From Amphibalanus amphitrite (taxonomy: Eukaryota; Arthropoda; Thecostraca; Balanomorpha; Balanidae): DNA of 64,000 bases. The notes beneath the pieces were generated by a model that searched no databases, had not been told where the DNA came from, and worked only from the letters and a program-made list of their open reading frames with translations. The first letter of the stretch is position 1, and each line of letters opens with the position of its first letter. Position numbers and translations under genes: made by a program. Positions 23,901 to 34,207 of this stretch are shown here, piece after piece. The stretch spans positions 124,001-188,000 of the forward strand of contig NW_024881826.1 in assembly GCF_019059575.1 (NCBI RefSeq), given 5' to 3'.

Positions 23901-24861
23901 TAGGGGCCGCCCCATTAGGCCCCAAATTTCAATTGGGTCCCGTGGGCCCCAGGTGGGCCCCATCGAAAAATATTACTTGGGTTTTTTGTTTGGGAAATTA
24001 CGCTCTTTCCAATGATGTGCATATTGCCGGGGTTGGTCGCGAAATTAGGGGCAATACTTAGAAAGGGCCTCTTTGGGGCCCTCTTTGGGCCCCTTCCTTT
24101 GGATTCCCCGGTAGGTTTCTTCAGCCAGATTGAAGAGGGGGCCCAGGAGAGTGTCTGTGCAAATTTTGAAGAAAATCGTAGGGGCCGCCCCATTGGGCCC
24201 CAAATTTCAATTGGGTCCCGTGGGCCCCAGGTGGGCCCCATCGAAAAATGTTACTTGGGTTTTTTGTTTGGGAAATTACGCTCTTTCCAATGATGTGCAT
24301 ATTGCCGGGGTTGGTCGCGAAATTAGGGGCAATACTTAGAAAGGGCCTCTTTGGGGCCCTCTTTGGGCCCCTTCCTTTGGATTCCCCGGTAGGTTTCTTC
24401 AGCCAGATTGAAGAGGGGGCCCAGGAGAGTGTCTGTGCAAATTTTGAAGAAAATCGTAGGGGCCGCCCCATTGGGCCCCAAATTTCAATTGGGTCCCGTG
24501 GGCCCCAGGTGGGCCCCATCGAAAAATATTACTTGGGTTTTTTGTTTGGGAAATTACGGTCTTTCCAATGATGTGCATATTGCCGGGGTTGGTCGCGAAA
24601 TTAGGGGCAATACTTAGAAAGGGCCTCTTTGGGGCCCTCTTTGGGCCCCTTCCTTTGGATTCCCCGGTAGGTCTCTTCAGCCAGATTGAAGAGGGGGCCC
24701 AGGAGAGTGTCTGTGCAAATTTTGAAGAAAATCGTAGGGGCCGCCCCATTGGGCCCCAAATTTCAATTGGGTCCCGTGGGCCCCAGGTGGGCCCCATCGA
24801 AAAATGTTACTTGGGTTTTTTGTTTGGGAAATTACGCTCTTTCCAATGATGTGCATATTGC
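17925..24861 (-). repeat. 278-bp tandem array, right arm (about 25 copies, inverted)
   Basis: The reverse complement of the left-arm unit recurs every 278 bp, with one copy lacking 12 bp (near 20,470) and one lacking 1 bp (near 21,175). It holds about 6.6 more units than the left arm. Variant positions repeat at 1,112-bp spacing (four units): AATTAGAGGC at about 21,541 and 22,653, and CAATTTGGTCCC at 21,706 and 22,818. Confidence 0.95.
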
Positions 24862-25277
24862 TGGATTTTGTCGATGTTATAGGCCTGAAATTGTTGAAAA
24901 CGTTTATTTATGCCCCGAGGGCATACTCCCGGGCCCATATATTTGAAGCTGTTTTGTTTGGTTCAGGGGGGCGCTAGCCCCCTTAATTTGGTACCGTTGC
25001 ATGTAAAATTTTGTCCTCTTTCGAATGACGTGCATTTTTAGCTGTTTTGACGGCTAGAAGTAGGGTTTTCAAAGTTCGTCGATTGTGCCCTGAGGGCATA
25101 CTGTTTTTTGGGATTTGTGGCCCCCCTGATGGATTCCCCGCATTTTGGCACTAGGATTTTCGATAGAGGACACCATTCTGCACCTCTCCACCAAAATTCA
25201 GCGAAATCGTAGGGGCCGTCGATCCCTGCTGAATCCCTGCTGAACCCCTGCTGAATCCCTGCTAACTTCCGTTACAT
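24862..25277 (-). repeat. Outer domain of right foldback arm
   Basis: Inverse of 12,389-12,803. It ends CTTCCGTTACAT next to the CATCTGTAT duplication. Confidence 0.88.
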
Positions 25278-25286
25278 CATCTGTAT

Positions 25287-25374
25287 GGGCCTTCGAATAG
25301 AACCACCACAATTGAAACAAAAGCGCCAAAAAACTTGAATGTTTGTTTTTTTCGCTCGGTAAAGATATATACGC
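25287..25374 (-). repeat. Outer part of the right TIR of the MULE-like element
   Basis: Reverse complement of 901 to about 985. It ends GATATATACGC directly before GTAGGGGAC (25,375-25,383). Confidence 0.88.
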
Positions 25375-25607
25375 GTAGGGGACAGCCCAAACGTACAAAA
25401 GCGCAGCGTACAAAATCCCAACGTACAAAAGTTTACCGTCTAATGGGTAAAGCGTACAATGGCAAATCAAACAATGATCAGAACGTACAAAATTGGAACG
25501 TACAATGGCAGATCAAACAAACGCGTATCATACAAAATTGCAACCTACAAAACGAGATGATCGTATCATACAAAATCGCATCGTCTAAAATCGGAAGGTA
25601 CAAAATG
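25375..25607 (+). repeat. Right half of the split TACAAAA motif array
   Basis: Continues the array broken at 900, starting with the duplicated GTAGGGGAC. Degenerate CGTACAAAA(T/A) motifs are spaced 15-17 bp. The first subunits match the empty copy at 35.5-35.65 kb nearly base for base. Confidence 0.85.
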
Positions 25608-25730
25608 CCTCTGGTTGACGCCGGGTGAATTGATATTTAACAAGTCAGCCACTAGATGGGGTAATGGTGCTGTGGCAGTGGTTTTTTGGAGGCCACCAGG
25701 AAATAGAGTGGAATGCCACTAAGTCCCTTA

Positions 25731-25905
25731 GAAACACGATACCTCTGGACGCTGCACCGGCCGGCTATCGACGCTGCGGGCGGTCGGAGGGTGCCGAGGG
25801 GAATGGTTCCGAGCAGGAGGGAACACGATACCTCTGAACGCTGCACCGGCCGACTATCGACGCTGCGGGTGCCGCGTGGACCGGTGCCGAGCAGGCGACG
25901 AGGAG
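25731..25905 (+). repeat. 91-bp direct tandem duplication
   Basis: AACACGATACCTCTG...GCTGCACCGGCCG...TATCGACGCTGCGGG occurs twice at about 91-bp spacing. No coding function is recognised. Confidence 0.8.
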
Positions 25906-26024
25906 AAGCGGGCATCAAGACCGTGAGAAATCTATTATATTGGCGGGTGTGCATATGTAGGTAAATGAGGCAAACGTGCATAGGTATGTAACACCTTCAT
26001 CCTTGATCACATACCCCTACCCAC

Positions 26025-28110
26025 GCACTGTGGGAGGGGACTGTTTAAACAACCCCTCCGGTTTCTCGCGAATATCTAAAAAAAAAACGGCGGCCCAGAG
26101 TGCCGCCGTGTTTTGCACATCTTATCATACATCTTTTCTACACCTTCTGTGAAAACTTCAGACCAAAGTCATCCAAGGTCAGGTCACCATATCACGTCAA
26201 GTGACCTTACTAAATTAAAAGTTTCAATGCCTGTCACAGCTACACCGAGTGACTGATCACTTTGCAACTTTGAGCAACTGATAAAACAACAGTATGTATA
26301 CACAATACACATAATGTATACAATAATTATAATAATGATAAACAAAATGTATCTCTCGGAACTTCGACATCGGTGACCTAAGGTCAGTTCAATTTTGCGA
26401 CCTCTCCATTATAAGTCAATGGGAGAAAATTGAAAGGCGCCTCTTTTGGCCGAACGTCATTCTAATCACTTTCAAACATCCAATTACAAGTAGACATGAC
26501 AAACTGAATCGGAAAATGGTACCCGTGACCCCTCTTTATGTCTCTGAGGTCATCTCAGGTCACGAATGGTATCCTACAGTTTTTCGCAAATAACTTTTGA
26601 CAGAGACATGCTAGAGCGATGAAAAAACCTTAACCCTCGCCCGTAAACGGCGATCTGCCACCTTCGCCCATGCAGGGGGGGGGGTTGGTGCGACCCCCCC
26701 TTGGCGTTTGAAAACGGAGCGTCGTAGAGCTTAGCGGAAAAGACCAACGGATTGCTCTCGCCGAGATCTCGCGATTGGTGGTATATTTTTTGGTCCTAGG
26801 TCAACATTTGACCTACTTTTGACCGGTCAAAGGTCAAATTTTCGGAAAAATAGACTTTTTTCAACTTTCCGCGGCGATTGCGGCAAAACGGTGGGAGATA
26901 TCGACTTGAAACCTTCACTATCGTGTTTCTTGATCAATTCTCTATCGTTTGGTATGTATTTCGTTTCCCTAGCTCTAAAAATGGCGCGTTGGGAGCGCCG
27001 GAAGTCGGCAAGGTCACAGTCGGCGGCAGAAATTCGAAAAATCAAAATTTAAATTTTTGAAATCTGATTGTATTTTTGGATTTGGGAGGTCCATTTGCTC
27101 CCTATAGAAGCTAATATTGCTGCATATTCCCATTGAGGTGACAAGAATTAGCAAAATAGTGGTTCGGGCGCTTTTCAAAAATAGTACCGGACGCTGTTCC
27201 TCTTGTGACGTCATAGCTCCGTGACCTGACCTGACCCGGTCAAGTTTCTTATACCATATGATAGCCAATACTTGCCCCAACATGCATGGGAAGTTTCATC
27301 ACGATCCATCAACCGATGTCCGTACCACCGGCAGGAAACCTCGGGCGTTGGCACTCAGTTTGTAAAAATCCGGCCGGAGGCTGTTCCCTTTGTGACGTCA
27401 TAACTCCGTGACCTGACATGACCCGGTCAAATTTTTTTTATCAAAAGATGCGCAAGGTTTGCCCCATAAGGTACCCAAAATTTGGCGGCGCTGCGCGCCG
27501 CCGTTTTTGCACTAGTTCCGAAAAACCTCAGGGGGGGTTGCACCAACCCCCCCCCCTACATGGGCGAGGGTTATATGTATGTGTTTGGCTCGACAATACG
27601 GATCGACTGATGCAGCATGACCTTTTCTGGTCAGGTCATGACATTGACCTGAGGTCATGACCTTGTAATGAGGTCATGACCTTGACCTAAAGTAAATTTT
27701 TCAAGTTGAACTTTTGAGGTCAACTTATAGTTCTTTCGATGCGTCGCCTTGACGAGAGGAACACGATGCTGCTGAAAGTAAGCTCGTGCATGTTTTGAGT
27801 CAAAAGGTATTGCAGAAAAACAGTTCCCGCAAAAACCATCTACCTATTCTGGCAGCTTTTGGCCCCTGCACGCTAAACCGTTCCTAATCTATGCGCCGGT
27901 TTGTCGAAATTATCGAAGTTTGACCTGGAAAGTGGCGAAATTTTACCTTTGGTGACCTCTGTTGACCTGACTTCTGCCGCTCTTTCGAACGCCGTCTACG
28001 GCGTGTCGCTACGTGGCCCAGGAGCCGGGTGAGAAGGGGGGTGTTCAAACACCCCACTCCCCCCCCCCCCCCAGTGCAGGTGGCGCCGAGCACCGGCCCG
28101 GCGCCGGTTA
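26025..28110. mobile_element. Old, diverged TTAA-family element with a nested younger copy
   Basis: The interior matches the elements at 28,157-29,171 and 30,144-31,328: a hexamer-rich segment, a GGCGGCCC...GCCGCC hairpin near 26,090, and a GATCGACTGAT...GGTCAGGTCATG block. The ends are badly eroded: GGGAGGGGACTGTTTAAAC on the left, and a GTGTTCAAACACCCC plus C-tract followed by GGCGCCGG on the right. An element at 26,634-27,570 is inserted in it. Confidence 0.6.
26634..27570. mobile_element. 937-bp TTAA-flanked MITE, CCCTCGCCCGTA subfamily
   Basis: Starts CCCTCGCCCGTA after TTAA (26,630-26,633) and ends ACATGGGCGAGGG before TTAT. G- and C-tracts lie just inside both ends. The flanks rejoin to give a segment homologous to 28,610-28,660, where no insertion exists. 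TTAA target plus CCC/GGG terminal triplets are the piggyBac signature. There is no transposase. Confidence 0.82.
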
Positions 28111-28156
28111 GTCAATCGCATGGCGTTTAACATAACGGTACATCATCGGTGTTTAA

Positions 28157-29171
28157 CCCGCGCCCTGCTGGGGGGGGGGGGGGGGGTGTTTGAACACACA
28201 CACACACACCCTGTGTTTTTTTTTCACAAATATCACAAAAACGGCAGCGCGGAGCGCTGCCGTTTTTGGCACACATTATAATACATTTTGTACATACTAT
28301 TGCTCTTAGCAATCGTTGAAACTTTCGAAGCGCTGTAAACTATACTGAGATAAACTCTGCATATCTCAGAGTTTTGATATCGATGACCAAAGGTCAGGTC
28401 AATTTTGCGACCTCCCCATTATAAGTCAATGGGAGAAAATTGAAAGGCGCCTCTTTTGGACCAAAGCCATTATAAACACTCCCAAACACTGAATTACAAG
28501 AAACTAAGACACATTGAACATGAAAATACGTAGTATCCGAGACCCCTGTTTATGCCCCTGAGGTCATCTCAGGTCACGAATAGTAACTAACAGTTTTTCG
28601 CGAATACCTTTTGATAGAGGCATGCTAGAGCGATGAAAACGCCTTGGATGTGTTCAGCTCGACGATACGGATCGACTGATATGCAACATGACCCTTTCCG
28701 GTCAGGTCATGTTGGTAAAAGTAAGCTCGTGCAAGGCTTGAGTCAAAAGTTATTGCAGAAACACTTTCCAAAAAATCGGTTATTTTGGCAGTTTTTGCCC
28801 CCTGCAGGCAAAACTATTGGCGCTAGGTCAAATCTGAGAGAATTATTCAGAAAGCGCGTTAATAGGGCTATCGCAGTCGCTTTTCCGCGGCGCTGTAGCT
28901 ATATCGGTTCCCGAGTTATGCGTTGGCTTCTTGGAAACTGTCGACATTTGACCTGAAAATCGGCGAAATTTTGCCTTTGACCACTGGTGACCTGACCTTT
29001 AGCCTAACCAAAAAAGTGACCGAAGTGATTTAGTTATTATTTTTGGCGCTCTTTCGAACTCCGCCTTCCGCGAATCGCTACGTGGCCCAGGAGTCGAGTT
29101 AGAAGTGGGTGTTAAACCCCCCCCCCCCCCCAGCAGGGCGTGGAAATCCAGGACCCCCAGCGGGGCGCGGG
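28157..29171. mobile_element. 1,015-bp TTAA-flanked MITE, CCCGCGCCC subfamily
   Basis: Perfect TTAA on both sides (28,153-28,156 and 29,172-29,175). The left end is CCCGCGCCCTGCTGGGG and the right end CCCAGCGGGGCGCGGG. Inside the left end are a GTGTTTGAACACAC stem and a GGCAGCGCGGAGCGCTGCC hairpin. AGGTCA/TGACCT hexamers are scattered through it. Confidence 0.85.
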
Positions 29172-29287
29172 TTAAAACACATTTGGAAAATATAAATATC
29201 TTCAATACAATGTGCGCTAACCAGTTTTCTCAGTAATTCAGCTAGCAAATATCGTGCTGTGTTGTTTACATCGAGGGTCGAACTTAA

Positions 29288-29616
29288 CCCGCGTCGTGCT
29301 GGTGGCCTAAGTTTTCCGTGTCGTGCTGGGGGGAGGCGTTTTCACGTCCCCGTCTAACTCGGCTCCTGGGTCAAAGGTCACGTCACCAGAGGTCATCAAA
29401 GGTAAAATGTTGACTATTTCAATATTTCCCAAACACTCAACGCATAACTCGGGAACCAATAGAGCTACAGCGCCACAGAAAAGCGCATTCAACAGCTCTT
29501 TCAAAGGCCTTTCCGAGTGTCGTTGTTAGATTTGACCTCAGGTCAAATATAAATCGTGACGTTAGTAACAACGCACGATACGTTAGACGCTGGCAAAACA
29601 CCAATACGGGCGAGGG
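29288..29616. mobile_element. 329-bp internally deleted TTAA element with ends from two subfamilies
   Basis: TTAA on both sides (29,284-29,287 and 29,617-29,620). The left end, CCCGCGTCGTGCTGG, belongs to the CCCGCG group. The right end, GGCAAAACACCAATACGGGC then GAGGG, belongs to the CCCTCGCCCGTATTGG group seen at 34,208. Confidence 0.75.
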
Positions 29617-30143
29617 TTAAATCATATGTGAACCAACCAGTTTTTGAGTGGTTGACCTAGCAAACATTGTAAATGTGTTCAACAAGATGTTCACAGTGAG
29701 GGTTGAACTTGAAAAAGACGGGCCAGATGGGACCGCGGCCGGGACCGCGGCCGGAATTAGCGCGACATTGGTGGATTTGCCGCCCTTTCCCAAACTGAGT
29801 TAGACTGTTCCACGTAGTTCAGAAATGTCCAATTCCATGGACCACGAATCTGCAAATATTTTTCGTCCATGGTGTATAGCGTCCGCGCCACATCAGCCCA
29901 AATACAAAGTTCTGTGACAAGCATCGTAGACTCGTTTTCGTACGAAGAAAAGTAGCAGCTAATGTAGGTAAGAAAAAATGTATATTAGACGGCTTTATCA
30001 ATATTTTCGGGGTCTAACCTTTAGACCATGAAGCAAGAAATGTTTAAACCATGGGCTTCACGATGGAAAGAAAAACTTATAACGGAATATATAAATACGC
30101 TTCAAATGTTAAGTTTGTAGGTGCTTTTAAAATTGTGAGTTAA

Positions 30144-31328
30144 CCCGCGCCCGGCTGGGGGTCCTGGATTTCCACGCCCTGCTGGGGGGGTGTTTGAACA
30201 CCCCCCCCTTGTAACTCGGCTCCTGGGCCACGTAGCGATACGCGGAAGGCGGCGTTCGAAAGAGCGTCAAAAATAATGACGAAATCACTTCGGTCAATTT
30301 TTTGGTCAGGTCAAAGGTCAGGTCACCAGAGGTCATTGAAGGCAAAATTTCGCCGATTTCCAGGTCGAATGTCGAAAATTTCCAAGAAGCCAACGCATAA
30401 CTCGGGAACCAATAGAGCTACAGCGCCGCGGAAAAGCGCATTCGATAGCCCTATTAACGCCCTTTCTGAGTAATTCCTCAGATTTGACCTAACGTCAACG
30501 GTTTTGCCTGCAGGGGGCAAAAACTGCAAAAATAGCTGATTTTTTCGAAAACAGTTTTTCTGCAATAACTTTTGACCCAAGCCTTGTACGAGCTTACTTT
30601 TACCGGCATCGTGTTCCTCTCGTCAAGACGCATCGAATGAACTATAACTTGACCTTGAAAGGTCAACTTGAAAATTTGACCTCAGGTCAAGGTCATGACC
30701 TGACCGGAAAGGGTCATGTTGCATATCAGTCGATCCGTATCGTCGAGCTGAACACATCTAAGGCGTTTTCATTGCTCTAGCATGCTTCTATCAAAAGTTA
30801 TTTGCGAAAAACTGTTAGATACCATTCGTGACCTAAGATGACCTCAGGGCATAAACAAGGGTCACGGACACCATTTTCATGTTCAGTGTGTCTAAACCAC
30901 TGGTAATTCGGTGTTTGGGAGTGTTTATAATGTCTTGCATCCAAAAGAGGCGCATTTCAATTTTCTCCCATTGACTTATAATGGCGAGGTCGCAAAATTG
31001 ACCTGACCTTAGGTCATCGATATCAAAATTCTGAGATAAACATTTTGTACATGCTATTGCCCTTAGCAATCGCTGAAAGTTTCAAAGCGATCGGTCACTC
31101 GGTGTAGCTATGGCAGACATTGAAAGTTTTTATGAGGTGAGGTCACTTCAAGTGACCTGGTGACCTGACCTTGAATGACCTTGGTCTGAAATTTTCACAA
31201 CATGTGTAGAATTGATGTATGATAAGGTGTACCAAAAACGGCGGCGCTCCGCGCCGCCGTTTTTGAGATATTCGCGAAAAACCACAAGGGGGGGTGTTCA
31301 AACACCCCCCCCCCCAGCAGGGCGCGGG
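30144..31328. mobile_element. 1,185-bp TTAA-flanked MITE, CCCGCGCCC subfamily
   Basis: TTAA at 30,140-30,143 and 31,329-31,332, ends CCCGCGCCCGGCTGGGG and CCCAGCAGGGCGCGGG. The interior is the reverse orientation of the 28,157 copy. A GGCGGCGCTCCGCGCCGCC hairpin lies at 31,240-31,260 and a TGTTCAAACA stem between G- and C-tracts at 31,290-31,315. Confidence 0.85.
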
Positions 31329-31332
31329 TTAA

Positions 31333-32645
31333 TTTTACTGTTATAAACATTCTAGAATGCCGATATGAAACGTCCCGCTAGGTCGCGCTCTTCTTTTATC
31401 AATATGGTCTTTACCGATCAATTGCCTTTCAGAAAATGTATGATTTAGCTGCTTCAGCCTGCTACATCGAAAATGAGGGGCATTTTTGTTTTTACTTCAG
31501 GTTTCCGGCGCTGGCCGTGCGCGGTTACCACGAGCCGGCCGGAAGCTGGAAGTAAGAGATCGACAGATCCTCCTAGGAGTCGAACAAGGCTGCCAAGTGC
31601 CAACTATATTTAAGTTTTGTCCGGAAATATCCGTACCTGCTATCGGAGTGTCTGATACACTTTTCTGACCCTCACTTTATTTGTAATATAGTCCATCAGG
31701 CTATCAGATTCCCATCATGGTTTTGGTAGCTACATTATTTGCTGGGAATTTCTGGTTCCGTCATGACTTGACCTGGCAGGTGATGCCATCTTATCACATG
31801 ACCGAACCGAGTCAAGGTCAACGCAGGTCAACTGATTAATTAAATAATTAATTAATTAAATGACAAATGATTATTTAATTAAATTTATCAGGAATTGCTT
31901 CGAAAGTACACCGACTACCATTTGTATGATTCTATCATCCCTTTCATGTGAAAAGCGGGCACGAAACACGAAGAAGTACCGATGTCGCGCTAATTCTCGC
32001 TCCGGTCCCATTGTGCATTGTAAGAAATAGTTTTAGTGTCTATGCTACATATTTTGCGACCGATACCCCCTGAACCCGATTACGGCTCGCTGACAAGTTT
32101 TGTAAATACAATTTGAAAGCTCCGACCCGAACGATTTCTTTTGGAGTGAAGCTCTCATTCACTTATTGCATTAACAAACTCCACAGTCCACATCATATCT
32201 TTATGTGTAACTAAGCTGTTGGTGGCGGTAAACACCCATTTGGATGTCGGCGGTGACGCCTAATGGTTGCGCTGACCTGACCTCACCTACCCAAAATGCA
32301 CGGATACATCGTCTTTGATCAAAACTAGCACGAAATTCGAAATCAGAACCCCGAAAAACTCACTAACAACCTCATTTTAAAAAGTTGAAATAGGCCACGA
32401 TTTCCCTGACTTTTAAGTCATTTACCCGAATTGAAATGCCAACTAATGACCGGCGATCTTTAAATCGGGTATCATCGGCTTCCTTTAGTTACGGTAGGAC
32501 GTTCATGTTTTCGCGAAGCTATAGTTCGGTTAGGGACTGAACGATTGGGGATCCAACAGAATCCCCCCCCCCAATTATATGCTAGCGGCTGAAAACGCGG
32601 TCACGGAAGGGGTTTCAAAGAGCATACAAACACATAAGTCATTAA
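31333..32645. other. Intervening sequence without a recognised gene
   Basis: Contains a short GC-rich segment at 31,500-31,552 framed by CTTCAG and GTAAGAG (possible 51-bp exon, not identified), a (TTAATTAA)-rich patch at 31,835-31,880, and unannotated AT-rich DNA. Confidence 0.35.
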
Positions 32646-34203
32646 TCCTCGCCCGTACTGGTGTTTTGCCAGCCGCGAACGTATATGGGGGGGGAGGGGT
32701 CCGTTGGAGACATAATTTGTTACGAGAGACGCCCAGTTCGAGGTTTAAAGTCCATGCTATTAACCCGCGACCTGGTGGGGGGGGCTATTTTTTGCCCCCC
32801 CCCCTCCAGACTTTTCGATATATCTCCAGAACCGCTGCGCCGATCGTCACCAAACTTTCAGTACCCTCCCGGACATCAATTTTACACATTGTGACCAAAA
32901 ATTTTTCCAAAAGCTATGATAGGTTGGCCGGAAATGACGTCAGAGTGACGTCATGTTCTGCCGTTTTCGACCCAAAAAAGGGTTTCGCGGGAAGAGCTGT
33001 CAGGCCTATAGCTTTGCAAATACAGAAAAATGTTTAGGACATAAAAGCTGTAGAATTGACAGGGCTACAAAACTGCTATCTCGGATTTTTGAATTTTTTT
33101 TATTTTGACCCCCAAAAATCAAAAAATAGATTTTTGGGATATAATAGTCAAAAAATCCAAAAAGTTTTTTTGAATTTCGCAAAAACCGGAATATATGTGA
33201 TAGTCCTTACCGCCTTCCATCCACATACCAAATTTTAGATTGATACCTCTTTTTTTGGCGAAGTTATAGCGAAAAAACTGTTCAAAATTGATGACGTCAA
33301 ATTTTCAAACTCAGTTTTTAGCAATTCTAGATCTCGTAGTGCAAAACAAAGACCACCATTAGACTCCCCGTGACGAGCTGCATCGAATCGATACCCTTTT
33401 TATGCAAAAATATCAACTTTGAAATTTGACCTTTTTTGACCTGACCTTGACCTGACCTCCACCAGAAAGTGACCTAAACCGTACCTGATGGTCTTATAAC
33501 CAACACCATTGGGTTGGAAATGAAAAACTGGCCATAAAACATGCATCGCACAACCTTAGTAAAGTTGGGTTCATGTGGTGACCCTTGGTGACCTTTGGTG
33601 ACCTGACCTGTGACCTGACCTGGTATGACCAGTGACCTCTAATAGCAACATATGTACTAGACAACTGACGTCTTATCGCTGATTTTCGACAAAATGCGTT
33701 TTACTCGGTGTTATAGCGCTTTCCCTAGAAGCCCCGTGAACGGTGAAACATTTTATCTTTGACCTGACCTGTGACGTCATCGGTGACCCCGAGGTCAATA
33801 AAATTTGGTTTCCCTTGACAAATTTGACAGGGCTATCGAACGCCGTTTGAATTTTGCGGATCCGTCCAGTAGTTTCGGAGATACGAGGGGGGGGGGGCAA
33901 AAAATAGCCCCCCCCCCACCAGGTCGCGTTATAAACAGACCCCACCAGGGCGCGGGTTAAAAGCCTAATTTCAGGTATTTAAAATAATCTTGAACCGACC
34001 TGTGACCTCGGAACTCCACTTGAAGGTACTCATCAGAAGCCTCTCGTAGCGTTATTTTGTTTGCTGCCTCGCCCGTTTCGCTGCGCCTCGAGCTATGGGC
34101 TATGGGCTATGGGTTCTCGAGCTATGGGCTGGGAAAGTTTACCACCCCCTCCCACCCCCACCCAGCAAGTGGTGTGTGGCGAAATACTCCAGCAACTGCC
34201 GGG
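32646..34203. mobile_element. Degraded CCCTCGCCCGTA-type element, interrupted by a second TTAA element
   Basis: After TTAA (32,642-32,645) a left end TCCTCGCCCGTACTGG with the GTTTTGCCAGC continuation is clear. The right end is uncertain; GGG before TTAA at 34,201-34,207 is the best candidate and would be shared with the next element. The element at 32,764-33,956 splits it. Confidence 0.45.
32764..33956. mobile_element. 1,193-bp TTAA-flanked MITE, CCCGCGACCTGG subfamily
   Basis: TTAA at 32,760-32,763 and 33,957-33,960, with ends CCCGCGACCTGGTGGGG and CCCCACCAGGGCGCGGG. A second, inner copy of the right end (CCACCAGGTCGCG) lies at 33,917-33,929. The run of TGACCT/TGACC hexamers at 33,430-33,650 is very dense. 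Confidence 0.82.
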
Positions 34204-34207
34204 TTAA

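Larger units (their letters stand above)
12389..25277. mobile_element. 12.9-kb foldback transposon with 278-bp tandem-repeat arms
   Basis: The ends are ATGTAACGGAAGTTAGCAGG and its inverse, flanked by perfect 9-bp duplications CATCTGTAT (12,380-12,388 and 25,278-25,286). The uninterrupted counterpart of the target is the left TIR of the host element near 985-1,000. Each arm has a unique outer domain of about 415 bp (12,389-12,803 and 24,862-25,277) that begins with three or four short GGATTCAGCA-type repeats, then a 278-bp tandem array. The two arrays face each other. There is no transposase, so it is non-autonomous. Structure and duplication length resemble Drosophila Foldback (FB) elements, but the sequence is different. 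Confidence 0.88.
901..25374. mobile_element. MULE-like DNA transposon carrying RFT1-like exons (Pack-MULE-like), with nested foldback
   Basis: The left end begins GCGTATATATCTTT then CCGAGCG. The right end, read inward on the minus strand, begins the same way. The inverted homology continues for about 260 bp: on the left to about 1,160, on the right through 25,374-25,287 and then, after the nested foldback, 12,388 to about 12,200. Perfect 9-bp duplications flank it and an empty site exists at 35.6 kb. Without the nested 12.9-kb element it is about 11.6 kb. It contains a probable MULE transposase remnant (5,887-6,686) and an RFT1-like gene copy (7,135-11,542), both on the minus strand, and several MITEs. 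The family assignment rests on the 9-bp duplication and the transposase remnant. A non-transposition route, such as recombination between two insertions at the same site, cannot be fully excluded. Confidence 0.75.

Noticed and set aside
12869-24946. Dozens of overlapping 69-153-codon ORFs in the 278-bp arrays
   Set aside because: They recur on both strands because the unit has few stops. The 278-bp period shifts the frame each copy, so no continuous protein results and there is no codon bias or domain.
31501-31551. 51-bp segment with CTTCAG acceptor and GTAAGAG donor
   Set aside because: Splice-like borders and GC-rich content are suggestive, but none of the three frames gives a recognisable peptide and no neighbouring exons were found.
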